Assembly (NCBI RefSeq): GCF_022682495.2
Contig: NC_071397.1
Location: forward strand, 13,917,082 to 13,981,081
Length of the DNA stretch: 64,000 bases
DNA from: Desmodus rotundus
Taxonomy: Eukaryota > Chordata > Mammalia > Chiroptera > Phyllostomidae
Reading direction: 5' to 3'
Part shown: positions 34,449 through 46,339 of the stretch, one piece after another
How positions within the stretch are numbered: position 1 is the stretch's first letter
How the letters are laid out: the number at the start of each line of letters is the position of its first letter
Position numbers and translations under genes: made by a program
The notes under the pieces: generated by a model
The model's database searches: none
Told to the model about the DNA's origin: nothing
The model's input: only the letters and a program-made list of their open reading frames with translations

Positions 34449-35800
34449 TTAGAATGAATGCTTTAGCATCCTATGAAAGAAATTTCAGTTAAAATGTTGA
34501 GGAAAAGCTTCAACCAAAAACTTTGACACTTCTTTACTTTGGAGGGGTTTGCTGTGCAAAGCCTAATCACATGTCCAGGGTGTGCATGACATATGTCTGA
34601 GTTATTTTTTCTGGTATACATGAAAGTTTTCATTGTGTTACGCCCTGTCTCATCAAACATTTGGCCGTGGTTACATCTGCAGTCTGTGTCTTTGGAGCTC
34701 AGACATTTTATTTTCCAGGTTCTGTACAGGGAGTGACATGAGCTTCATTAACACTGCATTGTAAATAACTAACTAAAATAGCATGGTTTGCTGGTTTTAC
34801 TGCACGCAGCTCAGAAAGATGTGAAACCGACAGTGCGGTGTTAGGTAAATGTTAATGAGATGTTATATGTGAAAGTGAATTGAAGAAAATTAAAATTGGA
34901 AAGTGGGTACGCATACCCATAATGAGCCCGTTGGACTTCAAGTTACACAATTCTGATGACTCCTTTTAAATAGAAGAATAAATGGTGTGAACTCAAACTC
35001 AATCATCAAACTGTGACTGAACAGAAGCCAGATGTCTGTATAAGGTTATTGTATTCAGTTAATGTCAGTGGAAGGTACAGGGAAATGCTGTAAATCTACA
35101 ATAATGAACACACGTGCTGAATTTTATAGTGTCTATCAATTAAATTTAAAATGGTCAGGGAAGGTACTGATGAAGACCTTTGTTGCAATGGTCAAGGAAG
35201 TACTAAATTAGGGACACACAACAGACATAGACTGTGTAAACAACATGCACGTTTAGACCCCAGTTGTTGTGAAAATTACGTGGACTCCTTATTATTGATA
35301 GAATAATATTCTCTACTACAAAGGATAAGGCTGAACTATGACAGTATTAAAATGTCATAAATGTCCCCAATATCTGACAAAAGAACTGATTAGAAATGAG
35401 TTCCAGAATCAGCCTTCTGAACTCCCCCTGCCCTTTGGAACCCCACATCTACGTGCCTTGATGAATGTCCTCTTCCGACTTTCTCAGAGGTCACTGTGGA
35501 GGAGCCTGAACACAGTAACGCACATGAAAGATTCATTGGTCTTAAAGAACCAAAGGGGAGTCAGAGAGGGCTTATCCCTCAAAACGTCAACAGAAAAAGG
35601 TTGGACTATTTTAATAAGCTGATTGCAAGTCTCCCTGCATGGTATCAGTTCTCATACAGAAGTTGAATGTAATGTCCTGTGATTTTTCAGGTGTGATATA
35701 TTTGATAGAAACATGTTAAGAAGGTTGTGTTTAGTGTGGGGTATGTGTCATGGGTAGTGATGACGTATTAGGGGTGGTGATTTTTATAAAAATATTTCTT
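34449..35800. other. Unassigned AT-rich DNA
   Basis: No repeat or gene recognised. The 94-codon ORF at 35338-35622 shows no family signature. Confidence 0.5.
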
Positions 35801-35804
35801 TGTG

Positions 35805-35970
35805 CCAACTACTTTATTTTTGTTATCTAACATATTTCCCCAAACAATCCTTTATGAATTCAGCATTATTTCAGATAAAGAAGCAGCTAACTTGGTGGGA
35901 ATAAAAAATAAATTAAATGACCTAAGTATTGCATGTTGCAAGTAAGAGAGAGAGGATTTAAATTTAGAAT
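35805..35970 (-). repeat. MIR, antisense
   Basis: CCCCAAACAATCCTTTATGA, TTATTTCAGATAAAGAAGCA, AATGACCTAAGTATTGCATG and AGAGAGAGGATTTAAATTTA follow the complement of MIR (ctcacaacaaccctatga...tacagatgaggaa...gagccgggattcgaa). Diverged. Confidence 0.6.
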
Positions 35971-37105
35971 TTTGTAGCCCCTAAGTCAATTCTCTCTCTT
36001 CTACAACACACCGGTTCTGCAGAGAAATGACATTTGCATTTCCACGGTAAAAAATTTTCTTTATGAGGTAAATGCCATCATTTATTGCAATAAAATGGCT
36101 TGACATTTTAAATTTGGGGACCATAAAAGTATATTTCTTTTTTTATATTATCAGTGAGGCAAATAATTTTATCATGTCTGTGTTAAGGAAGAACTGCATA
36201 CATGTTGAAATATATAAAAAATCAATGCAAAAGCTGCTTAGGTTAGGGCCTGGGTTGTCTTTCCATTGATTGGCCTTATATATTTCCCAAAGCTTATTTT
36301 GCATCTTTGCAAAAATAGAGGAACTTATACTCTGTAAAATCTAGTGCTAGATTGCTCACTAATGTGCTTTACTAGACTCATAAGTCAGTTTTTCTGTTTT
36401 ACTTTTTTTCCTTAACAGATGTTAAATTATCTGAAGGTCATTTTGTGTGTGCACAACATGTCCACACAGGCCCTCACATGTGTGTGCTTTTTCTTCGGGA
36501 CTATTTTGTCTGGCTCAGTGCTTGGTCTAACAAGGACACCAAAGGACTATTTGTTCATTGATTAATTTATGTTCTATCTCCTTGACAGGATATTTACTCA
36601 TCATTGACTTCCTTAGAGTATTCAGACAGAGTGGTGAAAAGATGTTCCTTATTAGGTATTTTTTGAATTAATTAAATGTGTCTAGCTTATGCATATTTTG
36701 TGCAATGAAAAAGCTAGTATAAAACATTACTATTATATAATGTTAAAGAAATAAGGTTATATGAGTCACCAGCTTAGGTTAGTTGATATTTAATTTATTT
36801 TCTAAGACACTAGAATTCATTTTAGCAAAACCATTATACTATATTTTTACATTCTCCTTTTGCTCCAATTATGCCAAGTGTTTTTATATTAATATTATTA
36901 TTATTCCATAATTAAAAACAAACAGAAAAGAAAACAAACTTTTTTGGCTTCTGTTTCATCCATGGAACTGCTGACTTAGAGAAAATGAGTCCAAAAAGGC
37001 CCATTATCCTCATCACATTGTCATTGTAAAATCATTCACTATAGCATAATTTCTAATGTTGTTAGGAAACAGTCAATATTCTGGGAAATGTTTCAGGTCT
37101 GCTTT
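35971..37105. other. Unassigned AT-rich DNA
   Basis: No repeat or gene recognised. Confidence 0.5.
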
Positions 37106-37109
37106 TTCT

Positions 37110-39260
37110 TGTTGATTCATAATTTAATTTTTAATTTTACTGATTCTGCTATTACAGTTGTCCCAATTCTCCCCCTAAGCCACCCTCCACCAGCATCCCC
37201 CACTCCTTTCAGGCCATCCCCACATCATTATTCATGTCCATGGGTCATGCACGTAAGCTCTTTGGCTACTCCATTTCCTATTCTGTACTTTACACTCTCA
37301 TGGTTATTCTGTAACCACCTATTTGTGCTTCTTAATTCCTTCACCTCCTCACCCACTCCCTCATACCCCACTGCCCATACGGCAAACATCAAAATGCTCT
37401 CCATATCCGTGATTCTGTCTCTGTTCTTCTTGTTTGCTTAGTTTGTTTTTAAGATTCAATTGTTGATAGATATCTATTTATCACCATTTTATTGTTCATA
37501 GTTTTGATCTGCTTTTTCTTAAATAAGTCCCTTAACATCTTATATAATAACAGTTTGGTGATGATGAACTCCTTTCATTTTTTCTTATCTGGGAAGCTCT
37601 CTATCTGCCCTTTGATTCTAAATGACAGCTTTGCTGGATACAGCAATCTTGGCTATAGGTTCCTTTTTTTCATGACTGAGTATTTCTTGCCAACCCATTC
37701 TAGCCTGCAAAGTTTCTTTAGAGAAATCAGCCGATAGTCTTATGGGAACTCCTTTGTAGGTAACTAACTTCTTTTCTCTGGCTGCTTTTAAGATTCTCTC
37801 TCTATCTTCAACCTTTGGCACTTTAATTATGATGTGTCTTGGAGTGGGCCTCTTTGCATCCATATTGTCTGGGACTCTCTGTGCTTCCTGGACTTGCATG
37901 TCTATTTCCTTCACCAAATTAGGGACATTTTCCTTCATTGTTTTTTCACATAGATTTCCAATTTCTTGCTCTTTCTTCTCCTCTGACACCTCTATGATGT
38001 GAATATTGGAATACTTGAAGTTGTTGCAGAGGCTACCTATACTATACTTGAATTTTAGATTCCTTTTTATTCTTGTTCTGGTTGGTTAGTTTTTTTTTTG
38101 TTGTTTCTTTATGTCCAAATCATTGATTTGATATTCAGCTTTGTCCACTCTACTGTTGTTTCCCTGCAAAGTGTTCTTTGAATCCTTCATTTCTGACTGG
38201 ATTTTTTTTATGTTGTTGATGTCATCACTAATTTCCTTGATCATCCTTATAACCAGTGTTTTGAATTGTGCATCTGATAAATTGCTTGTTTCCATTTTCT
38301 TTAGTTCTTTTTCTGGAGTTTTTACTTGTTCTTTCATTTGGGCCTCATTTCGCAGCCTCCCTGTGTTTGTTTCTATGTATTAGGTAGAGTTGCTATGACT
38401 CCCTGCCTTGGTTGCATGGCCTAATGTAGTAGGTGTCCTGTAGGGTCCAGTGGCACAGATTCCTCTATCACTCAAGCTGGGTACTTGAGGTGTGCCCTCC
38501 ATGTTGGCTGACTATACCGTCCTCTTGTAGTTGAGCCTTGATTGCTGTTGGCAGGTTAATGTGAGGGATTTACCCAGGCCAATCAGCTGCAAGGATTGGC
38601 TGTGACCACTGACCATCAACCTTTGTCCTCTGTGGAGGTTAGCTCTGCAGGGGCAGGGTGGTGGTACTCAGATGTGGTCTGTAGCTGTCCATTGGGTGTG
38701 CAGGCTCTGGGATTTCCTGGGTGATGCAGGCCAAGGTCAGCCCCACCTGTATTCTGCCCAGAGCTATCTGCATGAGCTATGAAACAATCTGAGATGGCTG
38801 CTAGTTGTGCTGAGCTTGGAGATTCCCAGGCAAAGCCAAGCTTGAATCTAGACTGGCTGCTCCCTGTGCCAGGCCTAGGTCACTTAGCAAGAGGTATGGG
38901 AGTTGAGGGCTCACTGAGACCAGCTGTCACTTGTTTGAAAGGATTTAAGGATTTAGGAAGTTGTGTGAAGCATGATCCAAGACCAGCCATTCATATGGAA
39001 AAGTAATGGTTAACAGTTTGTGTGGGCCATGAGTTGGGTGGGACGGAGTCTCAGGGAATCATCACGATGGGACAAACAGTGGTAGCCAGGTTGATGGAGT
39101 CTGGGATACAGCCTGCTGGCTCTGTAGCTCTGTTGTGGGAGGGACTGAATAAAAAGCAGAAACTTAACCACCTTTTAAGAAATCATTTAATAATGATTTT
39201 TCAGCATCTGAGAAATTCTGCAAACTGTCCAGGGCAACAGAAGACACACAGATGTGATGT
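37110..39260 (-). mobile_element. HAL1 (half-L1) retrotransposon, nearly complete, antisense
   Basis: Read on the minus strand it has a 5' UTR (about 39260-38338), an ORF1-like coding region (38337-about 37610) and a 3' UTR with tail (about 37600-37110). The 3' UTR follows ORF1 directly, with no ORF2, which defines HAL1 elements; young HAL1s are known from vesper bats. The 5' UTR is moderately GC-rich and unlike the L1 5' UTR at 46117-47855. By family knowledge, such elements depend on the reverse transcriptase of full L1s. The 5' boundary is approximate. Confidence 0.8.
37618..38337 (-). pseudogene. HAL1 ORF1 remnant (L1 ORF1p-like RNA-binding protein)
   Basis: Two frames cover one broken ORF1. 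38337-38086 starts MKEQVKTPEKELKKM and continues as a charged coiled-coil region (SDAQFKTLVIRMIKEI, then KNTLQGNNSRVDKAEYQIND). 37989-37618 covers the RNA-recognition and C-terminal domains: EIGNLCEKTMKENVPNLVKE, PTPRHIIIKVPKVEDRERIL, KAAREKKLVTYKGVPIRLSA and DFSKETLQARMGWQEIL. The equivalent blocks occur in the L1 ORF1p at 45184-46116 (RHIIIKMANFQDKERILKAA). About 100 nt between the frames encode the missing RRM start with a frameshift. After ...GWQEIL the frame shifts again, so the basic C-terminal tail is lost. No functional protein is expected. Confidence 0.85.
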
Positions 39261-39944
39261 GTAAAAAAATATGACTAAACAAAAGTTTTAGATAGTTGTA
39301 AAAATTCCTTCCCTTCTCCCTCTTGCATCCAGGGAAACATCATCATAGGCAGGTGGTTATTAAGACACCCTGAACAGCATTGAATCATAGATGGGTTCTA
39401 GTTAAGCTCAGGGACCACCTAAACTCGGACAAAATGGAGAGGCAAAGTGCTTATTTTGAGAGGTGGTGAAATGGCTCTATTCTAAGAACCTCTGCTGCTG
39501 ACTGTAATTTCCTACTGTTCACGTTAGTGTAGCCATTTTTGGTCATAAGAAGTAGAGTCAAATCAATGGGTGTTGCATTCCCAAGTGACTGATGGGTCCC
39601 ATAACAGTGAAAAGAACTCAAATGTATGCACTCCTTGCAACCTTTAGTATCAGTGGCTTCTCACACCTTAATGCTCTTTCACAAGAATTAAGACCACCTT
39701 TGAGGCATTCTTTGTCATTTACCTTTAGGTACAAATTGCATAGAGGCAGCATACTTGGGTAGTCTCCTTTGAAGGCTAAAAAGTACTTTTTGTGAAATTC
39801 GTAGTACATAAAGAAGCGTGGATAGAGCATAAATGCACATTTAAAAAAATCACCTGATAATCCTACTTGGAGAAGGAACTAAAACATTGCCTACACCGTA
39901 GAAATCCTTTTGAAATTATTCTTTGGTGTTTCTTCTAAATAAAC

Positions 39945-39955
<11 letters not shown>
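39261..39955. other. Unassigned DNA
   Basis: No repeat or gene recognised apart from the dinucleotide repeat that follows. Confidence 0.45.

Positions 39956-39956
<1 letters not shown>

Positions 39957-39996
<40 letters not shown>
39957..39996 (+). repeat. Compound (TA)n(CA)n microsatellite
   Basis: Alternating AT units followed by about eleven CA units. Confidence 0.97.
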
Positions 39997-40079
39997 CCAT
40001 ATTTATAAAATAGAGTTCACATCTATTTACATATCGTTAAGCCATATATTAGGTAGTCTTCCTGTTTTCATACTTTTAA

Positions 40080-40740
40080 AGTTATTATTTTATGTTTTGA
40101 TTACAGTTTGCATTCAACAGTGTTTACATTAGTTTAAGGTGTACAGCAGTGGACAGACATTCATAGTTTATAAAGTGTTCCCTCTGATAGTTCAAGTTGC
40201 CATGTAGAGTAATCTGTGTGTATTATTTTGTGACTTGTTTCTTTCAATTTACATTTCCTTTGGTGATACCCATTTATGTCGTTTTATTGCTGTATGACGT
40301 TCTAATATGTAAATATACTGCAATGTATTTGACTAGACCTTGTCTTATTCGACACCTGAGTTGATCTAATTTTACCTGTTTAAAATTGCTCATATGAACT
40401 CTAGTGTCTGCTGATACATATGAGAAGAGATCCTTTGGGTATATACAACTGTGAGAAACTGACTGACCACATCCAGCTTACCACGTAATGACATGCCACT
40501 CTCAAAGTGAATTACGTAAGTGTACATGTCACCCACAGTATTTGAGAGCTCCCTTGCTACGTACTCTCAACAACACTTGGAGTTTTCAGATATTTTAACA
40601 TTTTATAAGCTAGTGGGTGTGTAATTATTTCCCAATAAGATTTTAATTTGCACTTCCCAAATTACTAAAGGGGTTCAGCATTTTTTGTATGTTTAGTTTT
40701 CTCCTTTGGGAAATTTCTGTTAAATTTTTCTTCATTTTAC
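40080..40740 (-). mobile_element. Ancient L1 3' end (L1M type), antisense
   Basis: GTTTAAGGTGTACAGCAGTG, TTGCTGTATGACGTTCTAAT, TGACTAGACCTTGTCTTATT, GTGTAATTATTTCCCAATAA and ATTTTAATTTGCACTTCCCA fit the complement of old L1 3' UTR and ORF2 C-terminus in order. No intact frame. Confidence 0.65.
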
Positions 40741-40749
40741 AAAGAAGCA

Positions 40750-41036
40750 TAGACACATAGAACAGACTGATGTCTGTCAGAGGGGAGGAGGGTTGGGGGA
40801 CTTGGTGGAAAAAGGTGAAGGGACTAAACAAGTGAATATGTGATACATAGACACAGACAGCAGTGTGGTGACAGCCAGAGGGAAAGGGGCTGGGGGGAGG
40901 TGGAAGTGGGCAAGGAGGGAATACATGGTGACAGAAAGGGACGATTTTCTGTCATCTCTCTGGGTGATGAGAGCATGATGCAATGTGCAGATGATTTGTT
41001 ATTGAGTTCTACATGTGAAACCTGTACAGTTTTATT
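40750..41036 (+). mobile_element. Older L1 3' UTR, sense, left part split by the full-length L1
   Basis: A 3' UTR with AGACTGATGTCTGTCAGAGG, ACACAGACAGCAGTGTGGTG and AATACATGGTGACAGAAAGG, broken at CCTGTACAGTTTTATT by the young L1. It resumes at 47874 with AACCAATGTCTCCCCAATAC. The left part holds a near-duplicated segment (two CATAGA..ACAGAC...AGAGGG units at 40750-40870). Confidence 0.75.
41019..41036 (+). repeat. Target-site duplication, left copy
   Basis: AACCTGTACAGTTTTATT here and AACTTGTACAGTTTTATT at 47856-47873: 18 bp with one mismatch, flanking the full-length L1. The T-rich continuation to the right is the complement of the L1 tail, so the tail/TSD boundary is uncertain by a few bases. 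Confidence 0.88.
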
Positions 41037-41075
41037 TTATTTTATTTTATTTTTTTTTTAAATTTATTTATTGTT
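41037..41075 (-). other. L1 A-rich tail (complement) with AATAAA units
   Basis: The plus strand shows repeats of TTTTA followed by a pure T-run; the sense strand therefore reads an A-tract patterned as AAAAT units. The sense 3' UTR ends AACAATAAATAAATTT-like, which supplies the poly(A) signal. Confidence 0.88.
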
Positions 41076-41315
41076 ATTTAATTACAGTTGTATGCCTTTT
41101 CCCCCATCCCTTCACCCCACCCCAGGTGAACCCACTTCCCTCCCCCCTCTCCACCCTCCCCCTTGGATTTGTTCATGTGTCCTTTATAGTAGTTCCTGTA
41201 ATCCCCTCTACCCACTGTCCCCGCCCCCACCCCCCACCCCCGCCCTTGCTATTGTTACATTGTTCTTAACTTCAATGTCTCTGGTTATATTTTGTTTGCT
41301 TTTTCCTTCTATTGC
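41076..41315 (-). other. L1 3' UTR with long G-rich tracts on the sense strand
   Basis: The plus strand is C-rich at 41098-41163 and 41208-41246, so the L1 RNA carries many runs of three or more G, several close enough to build G-quadruplexes. G-rich quadruplex-forming 3' UTRs are a known hallmark of mammalian L1s. The same tracts are seen in every truncated copy of this family in the window (8021-8495, 8920-9321, 16567-17268, 34010-34448), so they are retained, not accidental. Confidence 0.85.
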
Positions 41316-44300
41316 TTATGTTCCAGTTAAAGGTGAGATCATATGGTATTTGTCCCTCACTTCCTGGCTTATTTCACTTAGCATAATGCTCTCCAGTTTC
41401 ATCCATGCTGTTGCAAAGGGTATAAGCTCCTTCTTTCTCTCTGCTGCGTAGAATTCCATTGTGTAAATATACCATAGTTTTTGGATCCACTCGTTTGCTG
41501 ATGGGCACTTCGGTTGCTTCCAGTATTTGGCTATTGTAAATTGTGCTGCTATGAACATTGGGGTGCACAGATTCTTTTGGATTGGTGTTTCAGTGTTCTT
41601 AGGGTATAATCCCAGCAGTGGAATTACTGGGTCAAAGGGCAGTTCCATTTTTAGTTTTCTGAGGAAATTCCATATTGTTTTCCACAGTGGCCTCACCAGT
41701 CTGCATTCCCACCAACAGTGCACTAGGGTTCCCTTTTCTCTGCATCCTCTCCAACATTTGTTTGTGGATTTGTTTATGTTGGCCATTCTGACTGGTGTGA
41801 GATGATACCTCATTGTGGTTTTAATTTGCATCTCTCTGATGGCTAGTGATGCTGAGCATCTTTTCATATGTCTCTGGGCCTTCTGTATGTCTTCCTTGGA
41901 GAAGTGTCTGTTCAAGTCCTTTGCCCATTTTTTAATTGGGTTGTTTGTCTTCCTGGAGTGGAGTCGTGTGAGTTCTTTATATATTTTGGAGATCAGGCCC
42001 TTGTCTGAGGTATCATTGGCAAATATGCTTTCCCATATTGTTGGTTCTCTTTGTAATTTGGTGCTGTTTTCTTTAGCCATGCAGAAGCTTTTTATTTTGA
42101 TGAGGTCCCATTTGTTTATTCTTTCCTTTATGTCCCTTGCTTTAGGGGATGTGTCTGTGAGGATGTTGCTGCGTGGAATGTCTGAGATTTTCCTGCCAAT
42201 GTTTTCCTCAAGGACTTTTATGGTGTTACGGCTTATATTTAAGTCTTTTATCCATCTTGAGTTTATTTTCGTGTATGGCGTAAGTTGGTGATCGAGTTTC
42301 ATTTTTTTGCACGTAGCTGTCCAGATCTCCCAACACCATCTGTTGAAGAGACTGTTTTTGCTCCATTTTATGCTCCTGCCTCCTTTGTCAAATATTAATT
42401 GATCGTATAGATTTGAGTTTATTTCTGGGCTCTCTATTCTGTTCCATTGGTCTATGAGCCTGTTTTTATGCCAGTACCAGGCTGTTTTGATTACCGTTGC
42501 CTTGTAATACAGTTTGATATCAGGTATTGTGATACCTCCTGCTTTGTCCTTCTTTCTCAAAATTGCTGCTGCTATTCGAGGTCGTTTATGGTTCCATATG
42601 AATTTCTGCAATGTTTGTTCTATATCTGTGAAATATGTCATGGGTACTCTAATAGGGATTGCATTGAATCTATAAATTGCTTTGGGTAGTATGGCCATTT
42701 TGATGATGTTAATTCTTCCAATCCATGAACATGGTACATGCTTCCATTTGTTTGTATCTTCCTTAATTTCTTTCTTCAGTGTTGTGTAGTTTTCTGAGTA
42801 CAGGTCTTTTACCTCCTTGGTTAGGTTTATTCCTAGGTACTTTATTTTTCTTGTTGCTATATCAAATGGGATTTTTTTCCTGATTTGTGTTTCTGCAGTT
42901 TCGTTGTTGGTGTACAGGAATGCCTTTGATTTCTGGGTATTGACTCTGTATCCAGCTATTTTGCCAAATTCATTTATTAGGTCGAGTAGTTTTTGAGTGG
43001 AGTCTATAGGGTTTTCCATGTACACTATCATGTCGTCTGCAAACAGTGACAGTTTCATTTCCTCCTTTCCAATTTGGATGCCTTTTATTGCTTTTTCTTG
43101 TCTGATTGCTGTGGCTAGGACTTCCAATACTATATTGAATAGGAGTGGTGAGAGAGGGCATCCTTGTCTTGTTCCTGATCTTAGTGGGAAAGCTCTAAGT
43201 TTTTGTCCATTGAATGTGATGCTGGCTGTAGGTCTCTCATATATGGCCTTAATTATGTTGAGGACTGCTCCCTTTATTCCCACTTGGCTGAGTGTTTTTA
43301 TCAGAAATGGGTGCTGTATCTTATCGAATGCTTTTTCCGCATCTATTGATATGATCATGTGATTTTTGTCTTTGCTGTTGTTGATGTGATGTATTATGTT
43401 TATTGATTTGCGAATATTGTACCATCCTTGCATCCCTGGGATGAATCCCACTTGGTCATGGTGGATGATCTTTTTAATATATTGCTGGATGCGGTTTGCT
43501 AATATTTTGTTGAGAATTTTAGCGTCTATGTTCATCAGCGATATTGGCCTGAAGTTTTCTTTCTTCGTTGTGTCTTTATCTGGTTTTGGGATTAGGATGA
43601 TGTTGGCTTCATAAAAAGAGTTTGGGAGTCTTCCATCAGTTTGGATTTTTTCGAATAGTCTGTGAAGGATAGGGGTTAGTTCTTCCTTAAATGCTTTGTA
43701 GAAATCTCCTGTGAAACCATCTGGTCCAGGGCTTTTGTGTGATGGGAGTTTCTTGATGACTGCTTCAATTTCCTTTGCTGATATTGGTCTGTTCAGGTTT
43801 TCTGCTTCTTCTTCAGTCAGTTTTGGAAGATTATATTTTTCTAGAAATGTGTCCATTTCATCTAGGTTTTCAAATTTCTTAGCATATAGGTCTTCATAGT
43901 AATTTCTTACGATCCTTTGTATTTCTGTGGTATCAGTTGTAATCTCTCCTCTTTCATTTCTAATTCTGTTTATTTGGATCCTCTCTCTTTTCTTCTTGAT
44001 AAGCCTACTTAAAGGCTTGTCGATTTTGTTTATCTTTTCAAAGAACCAGCTTCTGGATTCATTGATCCTTACAATTGTGCTTTTAGTCTCTATGTCATTT
44101 AGTTCTGCTCTGATCTTGGTTATTTCCTTCCTTCTGCTTGCTCTGGGCTGTCTTTGTTGTTGTTCCTCCAGTTCTTGTAGGCGTAGGGTTAGGTTGTTTG
44201 TGTGAACTGTTTCTAACTTCTTAAGGTAGGCCTGTATTGCTATGAACTTCCCTCTCAGGACTGCCTTAGCTGTGTCCCATAGGTTTTGGGTTGTTGTGAG

Positions 44301-45137
44301 TTCGTTTTCATTTGTTTCCAGGAAGTTTTTGATTTCTTCCCTAATCTCGTTCTTGACCCATTCATTGTTTAATAGCATGCTATTCAGTCTCCATGATTTT
44401 GAGTGTTTTGGGTTTTTACCCTTGGGGTTGGTTTCTAGTTTCAGACCCTTGTGGTCAGAGAAGATGCTTGATATGATTTCAATTTTCTTGAATTTGTTGA
44501 GGGTTGCTTTGTGTCCTATCATGTGGTCTATCTTTGAAAAAGATCCATGGACACTTGAAAAGAATGTGTATTTTGCTTCTTTGGGATGAAAAGCTCTGTA
44601 TATATCAGTTAAGTCCATTTCCTCTAGGGTATTGTTAAGTGACACAATATCTTTGTTAATCTTTTGTTTGGAAGACCTGTCCATTTTTGATAGTGGGGTG
44701 TTAAAATCCCCTACTATAATTGTGTTGCTGTCAATATCTTTCTTGAAATCCTCCAAGATTTTCTTTATGTATTTGGGTGCTCCTATGTTGGGTGCATATA
44801 TATTTATAATGTTTATGTCTTCTTGGTGGATTCTTCCTTTGAGTATTATGAAGTGACCTTCTGGGTCTCTCTTTATGGCCCTTCTTTGGAAGTCTATTTT
44901 GTCTGATATGAGTATTGCTACCCCTGCTTTTTTTTCCTGTCCGTTTGCTTGGAAAATTTGTTTCCAGCCCTTCACTTTCAGTCTGTGTAAGTCTTTTGTC
45001 CTGAGATGGGTTTCTTGTAGGCAGCATATGTGTGGGTCATGTTTTCTTATCCATTCAGCTGTTCTATGTCTTTTGATTGGAGCATTTAATCCATTTACAT
45101 TTAAGGTTATTATCGATAGGTAGTTATTCATTGCCAT
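41316..45137 (-). CDS. L1 ORF2 protein: endonuclease and reverse transcriptase, intact
   Basis: 1273 codons (human ORF2p is 1275). It makes the target nick and reverse-transcribes the bound L1 RNA. The apurinic-type endonuclease spans residues about 1-238, with catalytic and metal-binding residues N13, E42 (QETH), Y114 (IYAPN), D144 and N146 (GDFNT), D204 and H229 (SDH). The reverse transcriptase spans about 450-770, with [28 protein letters not shown] and catalytic FADD at 699-702. The C-terminal CX3CX7HX4C motif is C1128, C1132, H1140 and C1145. ATG at 45137 gives [18 protein letters not shown], matching the family start. It lies 46 nt after ORF1; translation in other L1s is by reinitiation. 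No stop or frameshift is seen. Plus-strand ORFs across this interval are mirror frames. Confidence 0.97.
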   Translation of the reverse strand: MAMNNYLSIITLNVNGLNAPIKRHRTAEWIRKHDPHICCLQETHLRTKDLHRLKVKGWKQIFQANGQEKKAGVAILISDKIDFQRRAIKRDPEGHFIILKGRIHQEDINIINIYAPNIGAPKYIKKILEDFKKDIDSNTIIVGDFNTPLSKMDRSSKQKINKDIVSLNNTLEEMDLTDIYRAFHPKEAKYTFFSSVHGSFSKIDHMIGHKATLNKFKKIEIISSIFSDHKGLKLETNPKGKNPKHSKSWRLNSMLLNNEWVKNEIREEIKNFLETNENELTTTQNLWDTAKAVLRGKFIAIQAYLKKLETVHTNNLTLRLQELEEQQQRQPRASRRKEITKIRAELNDIETKSTIVRINESRSWFFEKINKIDKPLSRLIKKKRERIQINRIRNERGEITTDTTEIQRIVRNYYEDLYAKKFENLDEMDTFLEKYNLPKLTEEEAENLNRPISAKEIEAVIKKLPSHKSPGPDGFTGDFYKAFKEELTPILHRLFEKIQTDGRLPNSFYEANIILIPKPDKDTTKKENFRPISLMNIDAKILNKILANRIQQYIKKIIHHDQVGFIPGMQGWYNIRKSINIIHHINNSKDKNHMIISIDAEKAFDKIQHPFLIKTLSQVGIKGAVLNIIKAIYERPTASITFNGQKLRAFPLRSGTRQGCPLSPLLFNIVLEVLATAIRQEKAIKGIQIGKEEMKLSLFADDMIVYMENPIDSTQKLLDLINEFGKIAGYRVNTQKSKAFLYTNNETAETQIRKKIPFDIATRKIKYLGINLTKEVKDLYSENYTTLKKEIKEDTNKWKHVPCSWIGRINIIKMAILPKAIYRFNAIPIRVPMTYFTDIEQTLQKFIWNHKRPRIAAAILRKKDKAGGITIPDIKLYYKATVIKTAWYWHKNRLIDQWNRIESPEINSNLYDQLIFDKGGRSIKWSKNSLFNRWCWEIWTATCKKMKLDHQLTPYTKINSRWIKDLNISRNTIKVLEENIGRKISDIPRSNILTDTSPKARDIKERINKWDLIKIKSFCMAKENSTKLQREPTIWESIFANDTSDKGLISKIYKELTRLHSRKTNNPIKKWAKDLNRHFSKEDIQKAQRHMKRCSASLAIREMQIKTTMRYHLTPVRMANINKSTNKCWRGCREKGTLVHCWWECRLVRPLWKTIWNFLRKLKMELPFDPVIPLLGLYPKNTETPIQKNLCTPMFIAAQFTIAKYWKQPKCPSANEWIQKLWYIYTMEFYAAERKKELIPFATAWMKLESIMLSEISQEVRDKYHMISPLTGT

Positions 45138-45183
45138 TATTTCCTACCTGTGTTCCTCTGTCTTTCTCTTTTCCTTCCTTTCC

Positions 45184-46116
45184 TTAAAGCAGTCCCTTTA
45201 GCATCTCTTGCAGAGCTGGTTTGGTGGAGCTGTATTCTTTTAGACTTCTTTTGTCTGGGAAGCTCTTTATTTGGTCTTCTATCTTGATTGAGAGCCTTGC
45301 TGGGTAAAGTAGTCTTGGTTGGAGGCCTCTGGTTCTCATTACTTGGAATATTTTTTGCCATTCTCTTCTGGCTTGGAGCGTTTCCATTGAGAAGTCAGTT
45401 GCTAACCTTATTGGGGCTCCCTTGTATGTTACTTCCTTTTTCTCCCTTGCTGCCTTTAAGATCCTCTCTTTGTCTTGGAAATTTGCCATTTTAATTATGA
45501 TGTGTCTTGCAGTGGGTCTCTTTGGGTTCCTCTTGTTTGGGACTCTCTGTGATTCCTGGATTTGGGTGACTTTTTCTCTCCTCAGATTAGGGAAATTTTC
45601 CATCATTACTTTTTCAAACAGGTTTTCTATCCCTTGCTCTTCTTCTTCTCCTTCTGGTATTCCTATTATACGGATATTGTTACGTTTCATGTTGTCCTGC
45701 ATTTCCCTTATTGCCTCTTCATTCTTTCTGAGCCTCTTTTCCTTTTCTTGCTCCTTCTGGGTGTTTTTTTCTACTTTATCCTCCAGCTCGCTGATCCGAT
45801 CCTCTGCTTCATCAAGTCTGCTTTTAATTCCTTCTACTGTGTTCTTCAATTCAGAAATTGTATTCTTCATTTCCTCTTGGCTCTTGTTGATATTTTCTAT
45901 TTCCTTTTTCATGTTGATATAGTTTGCAGTGAGTTCATTGTAGTTTCCTTGTAGTTTCTGGTAGTTCTCTTTGAGCTCAGAGAGCTCAGTGAGCTTCCTG
46001 ATGACCATTGCTTTGAACTCAGTATCTGATAGTTGACTTGCCTCTTTTTCGGTTAGCATTCTTTCTGAGACTTCCTCCTTTCCTTTCATTTGGGAATTGT
46101 TTCTTTGTCTTCCCAT
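45184..46116 (-). CDS. L1 ORF1 protein: RNA-binding chaperone, intact
   Basis: 310 codons, shorter than the 338 of human ORF1p; most of the difference seems to lie in the N-terminal and coiled-coil part. By family knowledge it trimerises, coats L1 RNA in cytoplasmic particles and acts as a nucleic-acid chaperone. Visible domains: a Q/N/E-rich start (MGRQRNNSQMKGKEE), a coiled coil at about 35-140 with heptads such as ISELKNTVEGIKSRLDEAED, an RRM from about 146 (NNIRIIGIPEGEEEEQ), and a C-terminal domain from about 205 (RHIIIKMANFQDKERILKAA, then REKKEVTYKGAPIRLATDF and ETLQARREWQKIF) ending in a basic tail. Start chosen at the first ATG in a frame that then runs unbroken to the stop. An antisense 166-codon ORF (45422-45922, +) is a mirror. 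Confidence 0.96.
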   Translation of the reverse strand: MGRQRNNSQMKGKEEVSERMLTEKEASQLSDTEFKAMVIRKLTELSELKENYQKLQGNYNELTANYINMKKEIENINKSQEEMKNTISELKNTVEGIKSRLDEAEDRISELEDKVEKNTQKEQEKEKRLRKNEEAIREMQDNMKRNNIRIIGIPEGEEEEQGIENLFEKVMMENFPNLRREKVTQIQESQRVPNKRNPKRPTARHIIIKMANFQDKERILKAAREKKEVTYKGAPIRLATDFSMETLQARREWQKIFQVMRTRGLQPRLLYPARLSIKIEDQIKSFPDKRSLKEYSSTKPALQEMLKGLL

Positions 46117-46339
46117 TGTTTGTGAGGCTCTTCTTGTTGGCCTCTGCTTCTTAAATTGCTTTGTTCTGAATCCCTGGGTTTATGATATGAACTTCTATGG
46201 TAGAATGCCAATGGGATTCGGTGGTGCTGTCTCCTTACTCTCCTGTGCTCACTGGTCTTGAGCTGACGTTTATGTGTTTAACACGGTCTAACTCTAGTCT
46301 TTTCAGCACTCCAGGTTTTGTTGTCGCACCTGTGGGAAA

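Noticed and set aside
41815..45954. A chain of plus-strand ORFs of 60-166 codons (for example 41815-42291, 42997-43362, 45422-45922)
   Set aside because: They are exact mirror frames of the intact L1 ORF2 and ORF1 on the minus strand, and their Phe/Leu/Ser-rich composition follows from reading the complement.
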